The notes beneath the pieces were generated by a model. It was given only the letters and a program-made list of their open reading frames with translations. It made no database searches and was not told the origin of the DNA. Positions 40,380-49,688 of a stretch of 53,467 bases of DNA are shown one piece after another; within the stretch, counting starts at the first letter, position 1, and every line of letters begins with the position of its first letter. Origin of the DNA: Sphingomonas sp. 37zxx (lineage in GTDB: Bacteria; Pseudomonadota; Alphaproteobacteria; Sphingomonadales; Sphingomonadaceae); assembly GCF_000786205.1 (NCBI RefSeq), contig NZ_JROH01000023.1:1-53467 (forward strand). The letters run 5' to 3'. The position numbers and the translations under genes are program-made.

Positions 40380-41720
40380 TCAGCGCTTGGCCGATTGCCC
40401 CGCCGGGCTTACCCGCCAGATCACATTGCCGACATCGTCCGCCACCAGCAGCGCGCCGGTGCGATCGCCGATCACCCCCACCGGGCGACCGCGCGCCTGA
40501 TCGTGTTCATTGAGGAACCCGGTCAGCACATCGACCGGCTTGCTGCCCGCCACCGGATAGCCATTGGCCCCGAACGGCACGAACACGACCTTATATCCCG
40601 CCGGCGGCTCACGATTCCATGATCCGTGCTGGCCGATGAACGCGCCTTGCGCGAAACGCCGCCCAAGCTGCACTTCGTCGGCAAAGGCCAGCCCCAGCGA
40701 TGCGGTATGCGCCCCCAGCGCATAATCGGGCCGCCTTGTATATTCGCGAAGGTCCGGCCGCCCCGGCGACACCCGCGTGTCGGTATAGCCGCCCCAATAG
40801 CTGTACGGCCAACCATAAAAGCCGCCGAATTCGACCTGCGTCAAATAATCGGGCGGCAGATCCGATCCCAGCATGTCGCGCTCGTTCACCACCGTCCACA
40901 GCGCCTCAGTCACCGGATTGATCGCCATCCCCACCGGGTTGCGAAGCCCGCCGGCCTGGATGCGGAAACTCTTGGTCTTGGGGTCGACCTCCAAGATCAC
41001 CGCGCGGTTCTTCTCGGCTGCCAGACCGTTTTCGGCGATATTGCTGGCCGATCCGACCGAAACGAACAGCTTTTCGCCATCGGCACTCGCGATCACGTTG
41101 CGTGCCCAGTGATTGCCGCCGCCGGGCAGGTCGATCACCTTTTCCGGGGCCACGTCGATCTTGGTCTGCCCCATGCGGAAGGGGAAGCGCACCAGCGCGT
41201 CGGTATTGGCGACGTACAGCCAGTCGCCCTGCACCACCATGCCGAACGGCGAATTTAGCCCGGTAAGCAGCACCGAACGCTGCTCGGCCACGCCGTCGCG
41301 ATCCGCATCGCGAAGCAGCGTGATCCGGTTGGCCGATGGCACCCCCGCTCCAGCGCTTCGCATCAGGAAGTTCATCACCGCGCCGGTAATGCCCCCGCCC
41401 TCGCGCGGCGGCGAATTGGTTTCGGCCACCAGCACATCGCCATTGTCGAGCCGAACCATCCAGCGCGGATGATCGAGCCCGCTGGCAAAGGCATTCACCG
41501 TCAGGCCAGCCGCCGGCACCGGCTTGCCGCCCTCCCAGCCGACCGGCTTGGCGATGCCGATCGTCGGGAAAGTCTGCTCGCGCGGCGCGCTGATCTGCGG
41601 CGCGGTGCCCATCACCGCATCGTTGGGCAGTTGCGCGACGTCGGGCCGCAGGAACAGGAACCACAGCCCAACGGCAAGGACGACCAGCACCCCAAGGGCG
41701 ATCAGCAGTTTTTTACGCAT
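40380..41720 (-). CDS. PQQ-dependent sugar dehydrogenase-like (sorbosone dehydrogenase family) protein
   Basis: The 446-residue protein has an N-terminal membrane helix (LLIALGVLVVLAVGLWFLFL) and a beta-propeller: SGLDHPRWMVRLDNGDVLVA, NSPFGMVVQGDWLYVANTDA, GNHWARNVIASADGEKLFVS, GGLRNPVGMAINPVTEALWT and GQHGSWNREPPAGYKVVFVP. These repeats mark the soluble-glucose/sorbosone dehydrogenase family, periplasmic and PQQ-linked. ATG 41720 is chosen; upstream residues in this frame lack a signal. Substrate unknown; no pqq genes are near. Confidence 0.85.
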   Translation of the reverse strand: MRKKLLIALGVLVVLAVGLWFLFLRPDVAQLPNDAVMGTAPQISAPREQTFPTIGIAKPVGWEGGKPVPAAGLTVNAFASGLDHPRWMVRLDNGDVLVAETNSPPREGGGITGAVMNFLMRSAGAGVPSANRITLLRDADRDGVAEQRSVLLTGLNSPFGMVVQGDWLYVANTDALVRFPFRMGQTKIDVAPEKVIDLPGGGNHWARNVIASADGEKLFVSVGSASNIAENGLAAEKNRAVILEVDPKTKSFRIQAGGLRNPVGMAINPVTEALWTVVNERDMLGSDLPPDYLTQVEFGGFYGWPYSYWGGYTDTRVSPGRPDLREYTRRPDYALGAHTASLGLAFADEVQLGRRFAQGAFIGQHGSWNREPPAGYKVVFVPFGANGYPVAGSKPVDVLTGFLNEHDQARGRPVGVIGDRTGALLVADDVGNVIWRVSPAGQSAKR

Positions 41721-41788
41721 CGCGTTCAAATAGGCGCAGGGCGAATAAGCGCCAAGCTGAAAAGTCCCGGCGCTATTCGTCCCTGGCG

Positions 41789-42706
<918 letters not shown>

Positions 42707-42715
42707 GGTCGGTCT

Positions 42716-43228
42716 TCAATCCTCCGTGACGGGATAGGGGTCGTGCAAGCCGAGTTGGTCGAGTGCCAGGCGTTCGATCGCCTCCATCCCGTCCGCCTCG
42801 GCATCGTTTTGATGATCATAGCCTAGCAAATGCAGGCAGCCATGAACAATCAGATGCGTCGCATGATCGGCAACTGATATTTCGCGCTCCGCCGCCTCGG
42901 CAGCGCATACGCCATATGCCAGCACGATATCGCCCAGCAGCACTTCGCCATCGTCGCTATTCTGCGTGACGGTATCGAGCAGATCGGGCTGGATCATCGG
43001 GAAGGACAGCACGTTGGTCGGCTTGTCCTTCTCGCGATATTGCCGGTTGAGCATGTGGACCTCGTCGTCCGACGTCAGCCGAATCGCAATCTCGATCACC
43101 GCAGCCTCGCCCGCCCAATCCGCCTGCGGCGTCCGCGCGATGGCAGCGGCAATCGCCCGCTCGGCCAGCGCCTCCCAATCGGTATCGCTGCCCCAATCGG
43201 GCTCGGCATGCACCGCGACGTCAAGCAT
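42716..43228 (-). CDS. ybeY: Endoribonuclease YbeY (rRNA maturation)
   Basis: YbeY is a metal-dependent RNase for 16S rRNA 3' maturation and 70S quality control. The zinc motif is HLIVHGCLHLLGYDH, three histidines as in the family, preceded by REKDKPTNVLSFPM. At 170 residues it is normal length. Its ATG shares a base with the stop of the upstream vapC (TGATG), so here it is coupled to a toxin gene rather than to phoH. corC follows. Confidence 0.95.
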   Translation of the reverse strand: MLDVAVHAEPDWGSDTDWEALAERAIAAAIARTPQADWAGEAAVIEIAIRLTSDDEVHMLNRQYREKDKPTNVLSFPMIQPDLLDTVTQNSDDGEVLLGDIVLAYGVCAAEAAEREISVADHATHLIVHGCLHLLGYDHQNDAEADGMEAIERLALDQLGLHDPYPVTED

Positions 43229-43623
43229 CAGGCGAGATCGGTCTGGGCAAAGTCATTCCCTTTATACAGCAGCCGCGCATCATTGGTCGTGGCACAGGCA
43301 TAAGCGAAACAATCCCCCATGTTGAGGCGTGCCGGGTGCTGGCCCTTGCCATAGCGACTATAGGCATCGAGCGCGATGTCACCCTCATGCTTGCCGATAT
43401 CTACGATCCGTACCCCTCGAGCGAGCAAGAAAGCATCGAGTTCGAAGCGCGCGCGATCGATGGTATAAGCATGCGATCGGCGCAACGCGGTCACCGCCTC
43501 CCAGCATGCTACCGGCGAAGTGATACGCTGGTCATGGGCATCAAGGCGGTCGGCTAGCAGCTCGAACCCCGGTTCCACCGCGATCATCGCGACCAATGCC
43601 GATGCGTCGATCAAGATCGTCAT
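43228..43623 (-). CDS. vapC: VapC family PIN-domain toxin, module 2
   Basis: The 131-residue protein begins MTILIDASALVAMIAVEPGF and has the acidic PIN positions (IDASAL, SPVACWEAV, LNMGDCFAYACA and KGNDFAQTD). It is a ribonuclease of the VapC family, with the type paired with Rv0623-like antitoxins. Its start overlaps vapB by four bases and its stop overlaps ybeY. It is intact. It lies within a conserved housekeeping operon. Confidence 0.92.
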   Translation of the reverse strand: MTILIDASALVAMIAVEPGFELLADRLDAHDQRITSPVACWEAVTALRRSHAYTIDRARFELDAFLLARGVRIVDIGKHEGDIALDAYSRYGKGQHPARLNMGDCFAYACATTNDARLLYKGNDFAQTDLA

Positions 43624-43886
43624 GCGTCCGGCACATCCTCCTCACCCGACAGCCAATCAAAGAAGGCCTTGTCGGCTTTCAGCCCGGTGGGCGGCGGCAG
43701 CGGATTGTCGCGGCGGAAATTCATGAGCCATTCGACCGTCGATTGCGGCACTTGCTCAGGCCCGAGTTCGGCTTCGACCTTTTGCAGCGCCGATCGCACG
43801 GCTTCGGTTTTGCTGATACCCATTCTAGCTGCGACACGCGCCGCCAACGCCGCAGTCTCGCCATCCTTGATGTACAACGAAGCCAT
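43620..43886 (-). CDS. vapB: VapB (Rv0623-like) antitoxin, module 2
   Basis: The 88-residue protein begins MASLYIKDGETAALAARVAA and continues RMGISKTEAVRSALQKVEAE, the ribbon-helix-helix-like DNA-binding domain of the PSK/Rv0623 antitoxins. The C-terminal acidic half (FFDWLSGEEDVPDA) should bind VapC. AGGAGG precedes the ATG by five bases. It overlaps vapC by ATGA. Confidence 0.9.
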   Translation of the reverse strand: MASLYIKDGETAALAARVAARMGISKTEAVRSALQKVEAELGPEQVPQSTVEWLMNFRRDNPLPPPTGLKADKAFFDWLSGEEDVPDA

Positions 43887-43897
43887 TATCGCCTCCT

Positions 43898-43937
43898 GGG
43901 ATATCCCGAATATAGCTCAGGATATCCCCACCATCAA
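43898..43937 (-). promoter_or_regulatory. vapBC module 2 promoter with paired palindromic operators
   Basis: On the minus strand TTGATG (43937-43932, containing the phoH stop codon) is followed by exactly 17 bases and TATATT (43914-43909). Two palindromes, GGATATCC (43920-43927) in the spacer and GGGATATCCC (43898-43907) just past the -10, are centred 21 bases apart, on the same face of the helix. This fits cooperative binding of VapBC. Transcription would run through vapBC into ybeY-corC. Confidence 0.8.
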
Positions 43938-44932
43938 GCCTCCTGCCCCTCATAGGCATCGACGATCCGCCCGACGATCGGGTGGCGCACCACATCGGCG
44001 CTGGTGAAGCGGACGATCGACAGGCCATCGACCCCTTCGAGCCGCCCGACCGCGTCGTTCAGTCCCGATGCGTTCATGCCACCGGGCAAATCGGTCTGGC
44101 GCGGATCGCCGCACACCACCATCCGGCTGTTCTGGCCAAAGCGCGTCAGGAACATCTTCATCTGCGCCGGCGTCGTATTCTGCGCTTCGTCCAGGATCAC
44201 AAAGGCGTCGGCCAGCGTGCGCCCGCGCATGAAGGCGATCGGTGCGATCTCGATCTCGCCGCTCGCGATCCGCCGCTCAACCTGTTCGGCGGGCAGACAG
44301 TCGTTGAGCGCATCGTACAGGGGCCGCAGATACGGATCGACCTTGTCCTTCATGTCGCCGGGCAGGAACCCCAGTTTCTCGCCCGCCTCGACCGCAGGGC
44401 GCGACAGGATCAGCCGCTGGACACTGCCGCTGATCAATTGCGCCACGGCCTGCGCCACCGCGATATAGGTCTTGCCCGTCCCCGCCGGCCCCAGCGCGAA
44501 GATGATGTCGTTCGAGACGAGCTGGCTCATATAATAGGTTTGCGCGGCCGATCGCGGCACGATCGTCTTCTTGCGCGTCCGGATCATGATCGGCGGCGGG
44601 GCCGATGGATCGCGGCGAATGATGCCGTCGAGCGTCGGCTCGCTCGCCATCGCGATCACCGCATCGACCAGCCCGGGATCGACCGCCTCCCCCTGCAACA
44701 ATCGCGCATGCAGCGACTGCAAGGCATCGCGCGCCAGCGCCACCGCCTCGGCACTCCCCTCCAGCACCACCCGATCACCGCGCGCGGTGATATACACCCC
44801 CAGCCGGTTTTCTAGCGCCACCAGATTGGTGTCATATTCGCCGAACAATTGCGGCAGCAATTCGGGCCGGTCGAACGTCAGCTCGATACGCGACTTGTCG
44901 CCCGCGCGGGCGGGGACTGGCTTACGGCTCAT
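43934..44932 (-). CDS. phoH: PhoH-like ATPase
   Basis: The 332-residue protein has an N-terminal domain (ELTFDRPELLPQLFGEYDTN) and the PhoH ATPase: Walker A GPAGTGKTYIAVAQAVAQLI, RPAVEAGEKLGFLPGD, Walker B FVILDEAQNTTPAQMKMFLT and GDPRQTDLPGG. PhoH-like proteins are thought to act with YbeY on RNA. It normally precedes ybeY directly; here a vapBC module separates them. It is preceded by miaB on the same strand. Confidence 0.95.
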   Translation of the reverse strand: MSRKPVPARAGDKSRIELTFDRPELLPQLFGEYDTNLVALENRLGVYITARGDRVVLEGSAEAVALARDALQSLHARLLQGEAVDPGLVDAVIAMASEPTLDGIIRRDPSAPPPIMIRTRKKTIVPRSAAQTYYMSQLVSNDIIFALGPAGTGKTYIAVAQAVAQLISGSVQRLILSRPAVEAGEKLGFLPGDMKDKVDPYLRPLYDALNDCLPAEQVERRIASGEIEIAPIAFMRGRTLADAFVILDEAQNTTPAQMKMFLTRFGQNSRMVVCGDPRQTDLPGGMNASGLNDAVGRLEGVDGLSIVRFTSADVVRHPIVGRIVDAYEGQEA

Positions 44933-45128
44933 GCAATCCTTTCGGGGGTAGCAAAAACGGCTAAGTGGCGATGCGCGAACGCGATATCAACAAGCCGCGA
45001 TCGCCGCGCATTCGGGCAGCACGAACCAGAAACGGCGTGAAGGAAAGGCTGCATCGCCGTCGGATCGTGACAGACCACGCCAGCCAAGAACAGGGGAAAG
45101 TTTCCCGCAAAGCCAAGCCGGTCCGCCC

Positions 45129-45184
45129 CATCGTCACCCCGGACCACCCCCATCGTCACCCCGGACTCGATCCGGGGTCCACGC
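45129..45184. repeat. Single palindromic repeat, family B, with partial tandem duplicate
   Basis: GTCACCCCGGACTCGATCCG continues to GGGTCC (about 45155-45180), one hairpin of the family B type. CATCGTCACCCCGGAC occurs twice in a row (45129-45144 and 45151-45166), so the arm's first half is tandemly duplicated. The region 44933-45226 between phoH and miaB contains no gene. Confidence 0.8.
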
Positions 45185-45226
45185 AATCTCTTGGCAACGC
45201 GCCCCCAGCCTTCGGACGGACCAACC

Positions 45227-46546
45227 TCAGGCCGCCAGCCGAGCCCGCTCCTCCCCCGCCAGCGAATTGGGATCCGCCCGCACAATATCCACCTCGACCA
45301 GATCGCCCACCCCGGCATCGGTGATCAGATGCACCGATTGCAGCCAGGGCGACTTGCCGAGCATTTGCCCCGGCAGCTTGCCCTTGCGGTCAATCAGCAC
45401 GCTGCACCGCGCGCCCAGTGTCGCGGCATTGAACGCCGCCTGGTCGCGATTGATCGCCGCCTGTAGCCGTTGCAACCGTTCGTCCATCACTTCGGCCGGC
45501 ACCGCGCCTGCCATGTCTGCGGCGGGCGTCCCCGGACGCGGCGAATATTTGAAGCTGAACGCCTGGGCATAGCCCACCGCCTCGACCAGCTTGAGCGTCT
45601 CGGCGAACTCGGCCTCGGTTTCGCCGGGAAAGCCGACGATGAAATCGCCCGACAGCGCGATGTCGGGCCGCACCGCGCGCACCTTGTCGAGCAGCCGCAA
45701 ATAGCCATCGGCGGTGTGCGCGCGGTTCATCGCCTTGAGTACCCGGTCGCTGCCGGCTTGCACCGGCAAATGCAGGAACGGCATCAGTTTCTCGATATCG
45801 CGATGCGCGTCGATCAACCCCTGTGTCATGTCGTTGGGGTGGCTGGTCATATAGCGGATCCGCGCCAGCCCCGGCAGCGCATCGAGCGCAGCGATCAGCA
45901 GCTCAAGGCCCCGCCCATCCGCATCGCGCCAGCCATTGACGTTCTGCCCCAGCAAGGTGATCTCGCGCGCCCCGGCATCGACCAGCGCGCGCGCCTCCTC
46001 GACAATCGCCGCGAAGGGCCGGCTCACCTCGGCCCCGCGCGTGTAGGGCACCACGCAATAGGTGCAGAATTTGTCGCAGCCTTCCTGCACCGTCAGGAAC
46101 GCGCTCGGCCCCACCCGCCGCCGCGCCGGCAGCGCGCCGAACTTGCTGGCGATCGGCATGTCGGTGTCGAGCGCTGGCGTCCCCGCCGCCGCCTTGGCGA
46201 CCAGCGCGGGCAAATTATGATAGGCTTGCGGCCCCACCACCACGTCGACCTTGGCACGGCGGACAATCTCGGCCCCTTCGGCCTGCGCGACGCATCCCGC
46301 CACCGCGATCATCGGCTCGCGCCCCAGCGCGCGCGCATCCTTTCGCAGCCGGCCAATGTCCGAATAGACCCGATCGGTCGCCTTTTCGCGAATGTGGCAG
46401 GTGTTGAGCACCACCAGATCGGCGGCGCTCGCATCGTCGGTCGCGGTCATCCCCTGCGCGGTCATCAGCTCGCCCATCCGCTCGCCGTCATAGACGTTCA
46501 TCTGGCAGCCGAAGGATTTGACGTGGAAGGTGCGCGGGGAAGTCAT
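45227..46546 (-). CDS. miaB: tRNA-2-methylthio-N6-dimethylallyladenosine synthase MiaB
   Basis: MiaB methylthiolates i6A37 in tRNA. The N-terminal cluster cysteines are C14 (SFGCQMN), C50 ([10 protein letters not shown]) and C85 (VAGCVAQ). The radical SAM motif CDKFCTYC is C157, C161 and C164, followed by [12 protein letters not shown], and the TRAM domain ends the 439 residues. ATG 46546 begins [20 protein letters not shown] as in the family. It heads the miaB-phoH-ybeY run. Confidence 0.96.
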   Translation of the reverse strand: MTSPRTFHVKSFGCQMNVYDGERMGELMTAQGMTATDDASAADLVVLNTCHIREKATDRVYSDIGRLRKDARALGREPMIAVAGCVAQAEGAEIVRRAKVDVVVGPQAYHNLPALVAKAAAGTPALDTDMPIASKFGALPARRRVGPSAFLTVQEGCDKFCTYCVVPYTRGAEVSRPFAAIVEEARALVDAGAREITLLGQNVNGWRDADGRGLELLIAALDALPGLARIRYMTSHPNDMTQGLIDAHRDIEKLMPFLHLPVQAGSDRVLKAMNRAHTADGYLRLLDKVRAVRPDIALSGDFIVGFPGETEAEFAETLKLVEAVGYAQAFSFKYSPRPGTPAADMAGAVPAEVMDERLQRLQAAINRDQAAFNAATLGARCSVLIDRKGKLPGQMLGKSPWLQSVHLITDAGVGDLVEVDIVRADPNSLAGEERARLAA

Positions 46547-46625
46547 GGGCGGGCCTGTAACAGCTATGGCGACGGAACGGGAGAGCCGTCCTTCTCCCGT
46601 CCTTTTCCAGGAAGGGGAGCGCGTT

Positions 46626-47465
46626 CTAGCCCGCCCCCAGCGCCTCATGCCCGGCGAACGGCCGCAGCGGTTCGCCCAGCACCCCCTCCAGCGCCCCGGT
46701 CAACAGGCGGCGGCTTTCGGCGGCGATCGCCTTGCGCCCCGCAATCGCGCTCGGGCAAAATGGCTCGAGGAAATGCACCCGCACCGGGAAGCTCCCCGCC
46801 CGGCTCAGCACCCGGATCGCATTGTCGCGCCCGCTTTCGGCACCAATCCACGCGATCTCCTCGCCAACCGCGCCGAAATCCATCAGCACCGGCTGCACCC
46901 GCACCCCTGGCGGCGGCGGTTCGAGCACCTTGAGCATCGGCGTCTTGAACGGCAGCAGCGATCGGCCATCGGTGGTCGTCCCTTCGGGAAACACCGTGAT
47001 CGCCCAGTTTTCGGCAATCGCATCGCGCAACTGGTTGATCTGCGCGGCCACCCCCAGCCGGTCTTCGCGGCTGACGAACACCGTGTTGTTGAGCGTCGAG
47101 AGCCAGCCGACGATCGGCGCAGTGCCGATCTCGCGCTTGGCAACGAACGCCGATCCGCTGGTGCCGCCGATCGCCAATATGTCGATCCACGACACATGGT
47201 TCGATACGTAAAAGACGTTGTGCTTGAGCGGGGTGCCGACACGCGACACCCGCGCGCCGCTGATCCGCCCGACACTGCCAAGGAAAATGCGCGGCCAGGG
47301 CGAATGCAACCGAAACAGCCGCCACAGATAATGCAGCGGCACCGTCACCAGCGCCGCCAGCACCATCATCGCCACTCTCGACCACAGCCGCGTCCAGCCG
47401 ATCAGGCTCACGCGCGGCGGACGCCCCGCCGCTGCTTCGCGCCGCGCGTCGATCAGCTCAACCAC
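46626..47465 (-). CDS. 1-acyl-sn-glycerol-3-phosphate acyltransferase (PlsC family)
   Basis: The 279-residue protein has an N-terminal membrane helix ([18 protein letters not shown]) and the acyltransferase motifs [13 protein letters not shown] (NHX4D) and [17 protein letters not shown] (EGTT). It acylates lysophosphatidate to phosphatidate. The start is uncertain: GTG 47465, eight bases after the fur stop, is the best candidate; the frame is open upstream through fur. It follows fur on the same strand. Confidence 0.85.
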   Translation of the reverse strand: MVELIDARREAAAGRPPRVSLIGWTRLWSRVAMMVLAALVTVPLHYLWRLFRLHSPWPRIFLGSVGRISGARVSRVGTPLKHNVFYVSNHVSWIDILAIGGTSGSAFVAKREIGTAPIVGWLSTLNNTVFVSREDRLGVAAQINQLRDAIAENWAITVFPEGTTTDGRSLLPFKTPMLKVLEPPPPGVRVQPVLMDFGAVGEEIAWIGAESGRDNAIRVLSRAGSFPVRVHFLEPFCPSAIAGRKAIAAESRRLLTGALEGVLGEPLRPFAGHEALGAG

Positions 47466-47472
47466 CGCAGCT

Positions 47473-47895
47473 TCAGCCGTTGCGCTCGAGCGAGACCCCG
47501 TACAATTCCATGCGGTGATCGACCAGCCGGAAGCCCAATCGCTCGGCAATCTGCTTTTGCAGCAGTTCGAGTTCGGGATCGACGAACTCGATCACGCGCC
47601 CGCTCTCGACGTCGATCAGATGGTCGTGATGCGCCTCGGGTGCCGGTTCATAACGCGCACGGCCATCGCCGAAATCATGGCGGTCTAGGATACCCGCCTC
47701 CTCGAACAGCCGCACCGTGCGATAGACGGTAGCGATCGAGATGCCGGGATCGATCGCCGAAGCGCGAAAATATACTTTTTCGACATCGGGATGGTCATCG
47801 GCTTCGGACAGCACCCGTGCGATCACGCGGCGTTGTTCGGTGATGCGCAGGCCCTTTTCGTGGCACAGGGCTTCGAGATCTATCTTGCGAGGCAT
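47473..47895 (-). CDS. fur: Fur family transcriptional regulator
   Basis: The 140-residue protein has the winged-helix domain (LRITEQRRVIARVLSEADDH, ISIATVYRTVRLFEEAGILD) and the metal-sensing region (EAHHDHLIDVESGRVIEFVD, LGFRLVDHRMELYGV). It lacks the two CxxC zinc motifs of E. coli Fur, keeping only one cysteine (ALCHEKG), as in many alphaproteobacterial Fur/Mur proteins, which may sense iron or manganese. ATG 47895 gives the standard start MPRKIDLEALCHEKG. Confidence 0.9.
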   Translation of the reverse strand: MPRKIDLEALCHEKGLRITEQRRVIARVLSEADDHPDVEKVYFRASAIDPGISIATVYRTVRLFEEAGILDRHDFGDGRARYEPAPEAHHDHLIDVESGRVIEFVDPELELLQKQIAERLGFRLVDHRMELYGVSLERNG

Positions 47896-47961
47896 GTCAG
47901 CGATGTAATCGCAACCGGGGCGGGAGGGAAGAGCGCGCAGGCCGCAAACGACTCGCAACGC

Positions 47962-47993
47962 AAAAGGCCCGGAGCATTTGCCCCGGGCCTTTC
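47962..47993 (-). terminator. Intrinsic terminator of mucR
   Basis: AAAGGCCCGG (47963-47972) pairs with CCGGGCCTTT (47983-47992) around AGCATTTGCC. Read on minus the stem is followed by a short T run (CCTTTT), 37 bases after the mucR stop. Confidence 0.75.
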
Positions 47994-48030
47994 AAACCTT
48001 GCTCAGGCACGTAGGTGCCGGACGCAGCGG

Positions 48031-48447
48031 TCAGACGCGCTTGCGACGCTTGGTGCCCAGGCCGATCTTCTTGGCCAGCGTCCGGCGCTGCTCGGCGTAA
48101 TTCGGCGCGACCATCGGATAGTCGGCAGCCAGGTTCCACTTGGCGCGGTACTGCTCGGGGGTCATCTGATAATGCGTCATCAGATGGCGCTTGAGCATTT
48201 TCAGCTTCTTGCCGTCTTCGAGGCAGACGATAAAGTCTGGCTTGATCGAAGCGCGCACCGAAACCGCAGGCTCCTGCTTCACTTCGGGCTCAACCACGGG
48301 GTCGCCCAATCCCGCCAGCGCGCCATGAACATTGGCAATCAGTGTGGGGATGTCCGACACTGCGACACTGTTGTTGCTGACGTGCGCGGCGACGATGTCG
48401 GCAGTCAAGGTGATCAGCGTTTCCTGCAATTCCATTTGCGTATCCAT
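48031..48447 (-). CDS. mucR: MucR/Ros family zinc-finger regulator
   Basis: The 138-residue protein has the Ros/MucR zinc finger (VCLEDGKKLKMLKRHLMTHY, Cys-Asp-His-His ligands) and the following QMTPEQYRAKWNLAADYPMV. MucR proteins bind AT-rich DNA broadly and silence genes, including exopolysaccharide, motility and cell-cycle genes. ATG 48447 follows AAAGGACG. The basic end KKIGLGTKRRKRV is typical. It has its own terminator. Confidence 0.95.
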   Translation of the reverse strand: MDTQMELQETLITLTADIVAAHVSNNSVAVSDIPTLIANVHGALAGLGDPVVEPEVKQEPAVSVRASIKPDFIVCLEDGKKLKMLKRHLMTHYQMTPEQYRAKWNLAADYPMVAPNYAEQRRTLAKKIGLGTKRRKRV

Positions 48448-48550
48448 TTTCGTCCTTTGACCCAAGAAAAAGCGCCCGTTTCGGGTTCGCCGGTGCATCG
48501 AGCCCTATCGGATCCGACGACCAAAGCACAAGCATCAATCAACCTTAACG

Positions 48551-49033
48551 TCAATTATTATCGAAAGATCGAAGGAAACTATGCGCGTCATGGCTACGTC
48601 CATCATGCCCACGATAGTAATCGCGACGTTCGCCTACTTTAATAAAACCCTCACGAAGATAAAGATTTACCGCCGGATTGGTCGCGCGCACTTCGAGGTG
48701 AATCTTGCTCGCACCGCGCGTTTGCGCATCACGCATCGTTGCACGCAACAATCGTCCGCCAACGCCGCACCGGCGTAATTGGGGGGCAGTCGCCAGCAAT
48801 AGTAATTCTGCTTCGTCCAACGTGATTCGCGCCAGCGAAAAGCCTGCGGGTACGCCGTCTATACTGGCCAGCGTCAGCCACACGCCAGGCAACGACAAGA
48901 TGCCCAGGCACTGGCCAGCGGTCCATGCTTCGCCGAAAGCGGGATCGAATGCATCGGCCATCAGCGCGGCGATCAATCCCATATCGCCCGGCCCGCCAGG
49001 GCGAAGGTCGAGCGCGTTGAACACCGTGCTCAC
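48551..49033 (-). CDS. rimI: [Ribosomal protein S18]-alanine N-acetyltransferase-like GNAT (RimI)
   Basis: The 160-residue GNAT protein has LLATAPQLRRCGVGGRLLRA (acetyl-CoA loop R/QxxGxG/A) and IHLEVRATNPAVNLYLREGF. It starts at GTG 49033, which overlaps the tsaB stop as GTGA. RimI acetylates S18's N-terminus in E. coli and is usually beside tsaB, but the substrate in other bacteria varies. The end is unusually AT-rich. mucR follows after about 100 bases. Confidence 0.85.
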   Translation of the reverse strand: MSTVFNALDLRPGGPGDMGLIAALMADAFDPAFGEAWTAGQCLGILSLPGVWLTLASIDGVPAGFSLARITLDEAELLLLATAPQLRRCGVGGRLLRATMRDAQTRGASKIHLEVRATNPAVNLYLREGFIKVGERRDYYRGHDGRSHDAHSFLRSFDNN

Positions 49034-49668
49034 CGCGCGCGCGCCGCCCGCTCGGCGGCGGGAATGGCGTCGGGCGCGCGGCCATAGATCGGGGTCGGGG
49101 CAAGCTGGGTATGCTCGGCGGGCAGCCACCGTGCCGCCGCCGCCTCGGGCAGCGCCAGCGCATGCGGCAGGTCGGGCGCAAGCGCCATCAGCCGCCGCGC
49201 CCCATCGCCGATCACATAATGCCTCCCCACCGCCGCCAGCGCGGCTTCGGGGGTCAGCGACGCAAACGGCCCGATCGCGGCAAACGGCGTCGCGGCGAAG
49301 CATTGGACGAACACCTCGCCATGCCCGCCCTCCATCACCACCGCCAGCGTCTCGCGCGTGCGATCGGCGGCGAAACCGGCAGCGGCGATCACCGCCGGCG
49401 CGCTATACCCCGCAACCGGCACGCCCCAGCCCAGCCCCAGCCCGCGCGCGGCGGCGATGCCGACGCGGATGCCGGTAAAGCTGCCCGGCCCGCAATCGAC
49501 CAGGATCGCGTCGATCGCGGTATCGCCCACCACCTCGCCGATCATCGGCACCAGCCGCTCGGCATGGCCGCGCCCGACCACCTCATGGCGCGACGCCAAT
49601 ACCGCGCCCGCCTCCAATAATGCGACCGAACAGGCGGCGGTTGCGGTTTCGATGACCAGGATGGGCAA
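49030..49668 (-). CDS. tsaB: tRNA threonylcarbamoyladenosine biosynthesis protein TsaB
   Basis: TsaB partners TsaD and TsaE in making t6A37 of ANN-decoding tRNAs. The protein starts MPILVIETATAACSVALLEA and has RHEVVGRGHAERLVPMIGEV and DCGPGSFTGIRVGIAAARGL, the conserved N-lobe of the ASKHA fold. It is 212 residues, complete, with the C-lobe reduced in catalytic residues as in the family. It overlaps rimI by GTGA. Confidence 0.95.
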   Translation of the reverse strand: MPILVIETATAACSVALLEAGAVLASRHEVVGRGHAERLVPMIGEVVGDTAIDAILVDCGPGSFTGIRVGIAAARGLGLGWGVPVAGYSAPAVIAAAGFAADRTRETLAVVMEGGHGEVFVQCFAATPFAAIGPFASLTPEAALAAVGRHYVIGDGARRLMALAPDLPHALALPEAAAARWLPAEHTQLAPTPIYGRAPDAIPAAERAARAR

Positions 49669-49688
49669 CAGTCGGGCCGATACTGCGA

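Noticed and set aside
45470..46933. 487-residue plus-strand frame opposite miaB
   Set aside because: It is antisense to intact MiaB and continues into the repeat-like region; no protein-like pattern.
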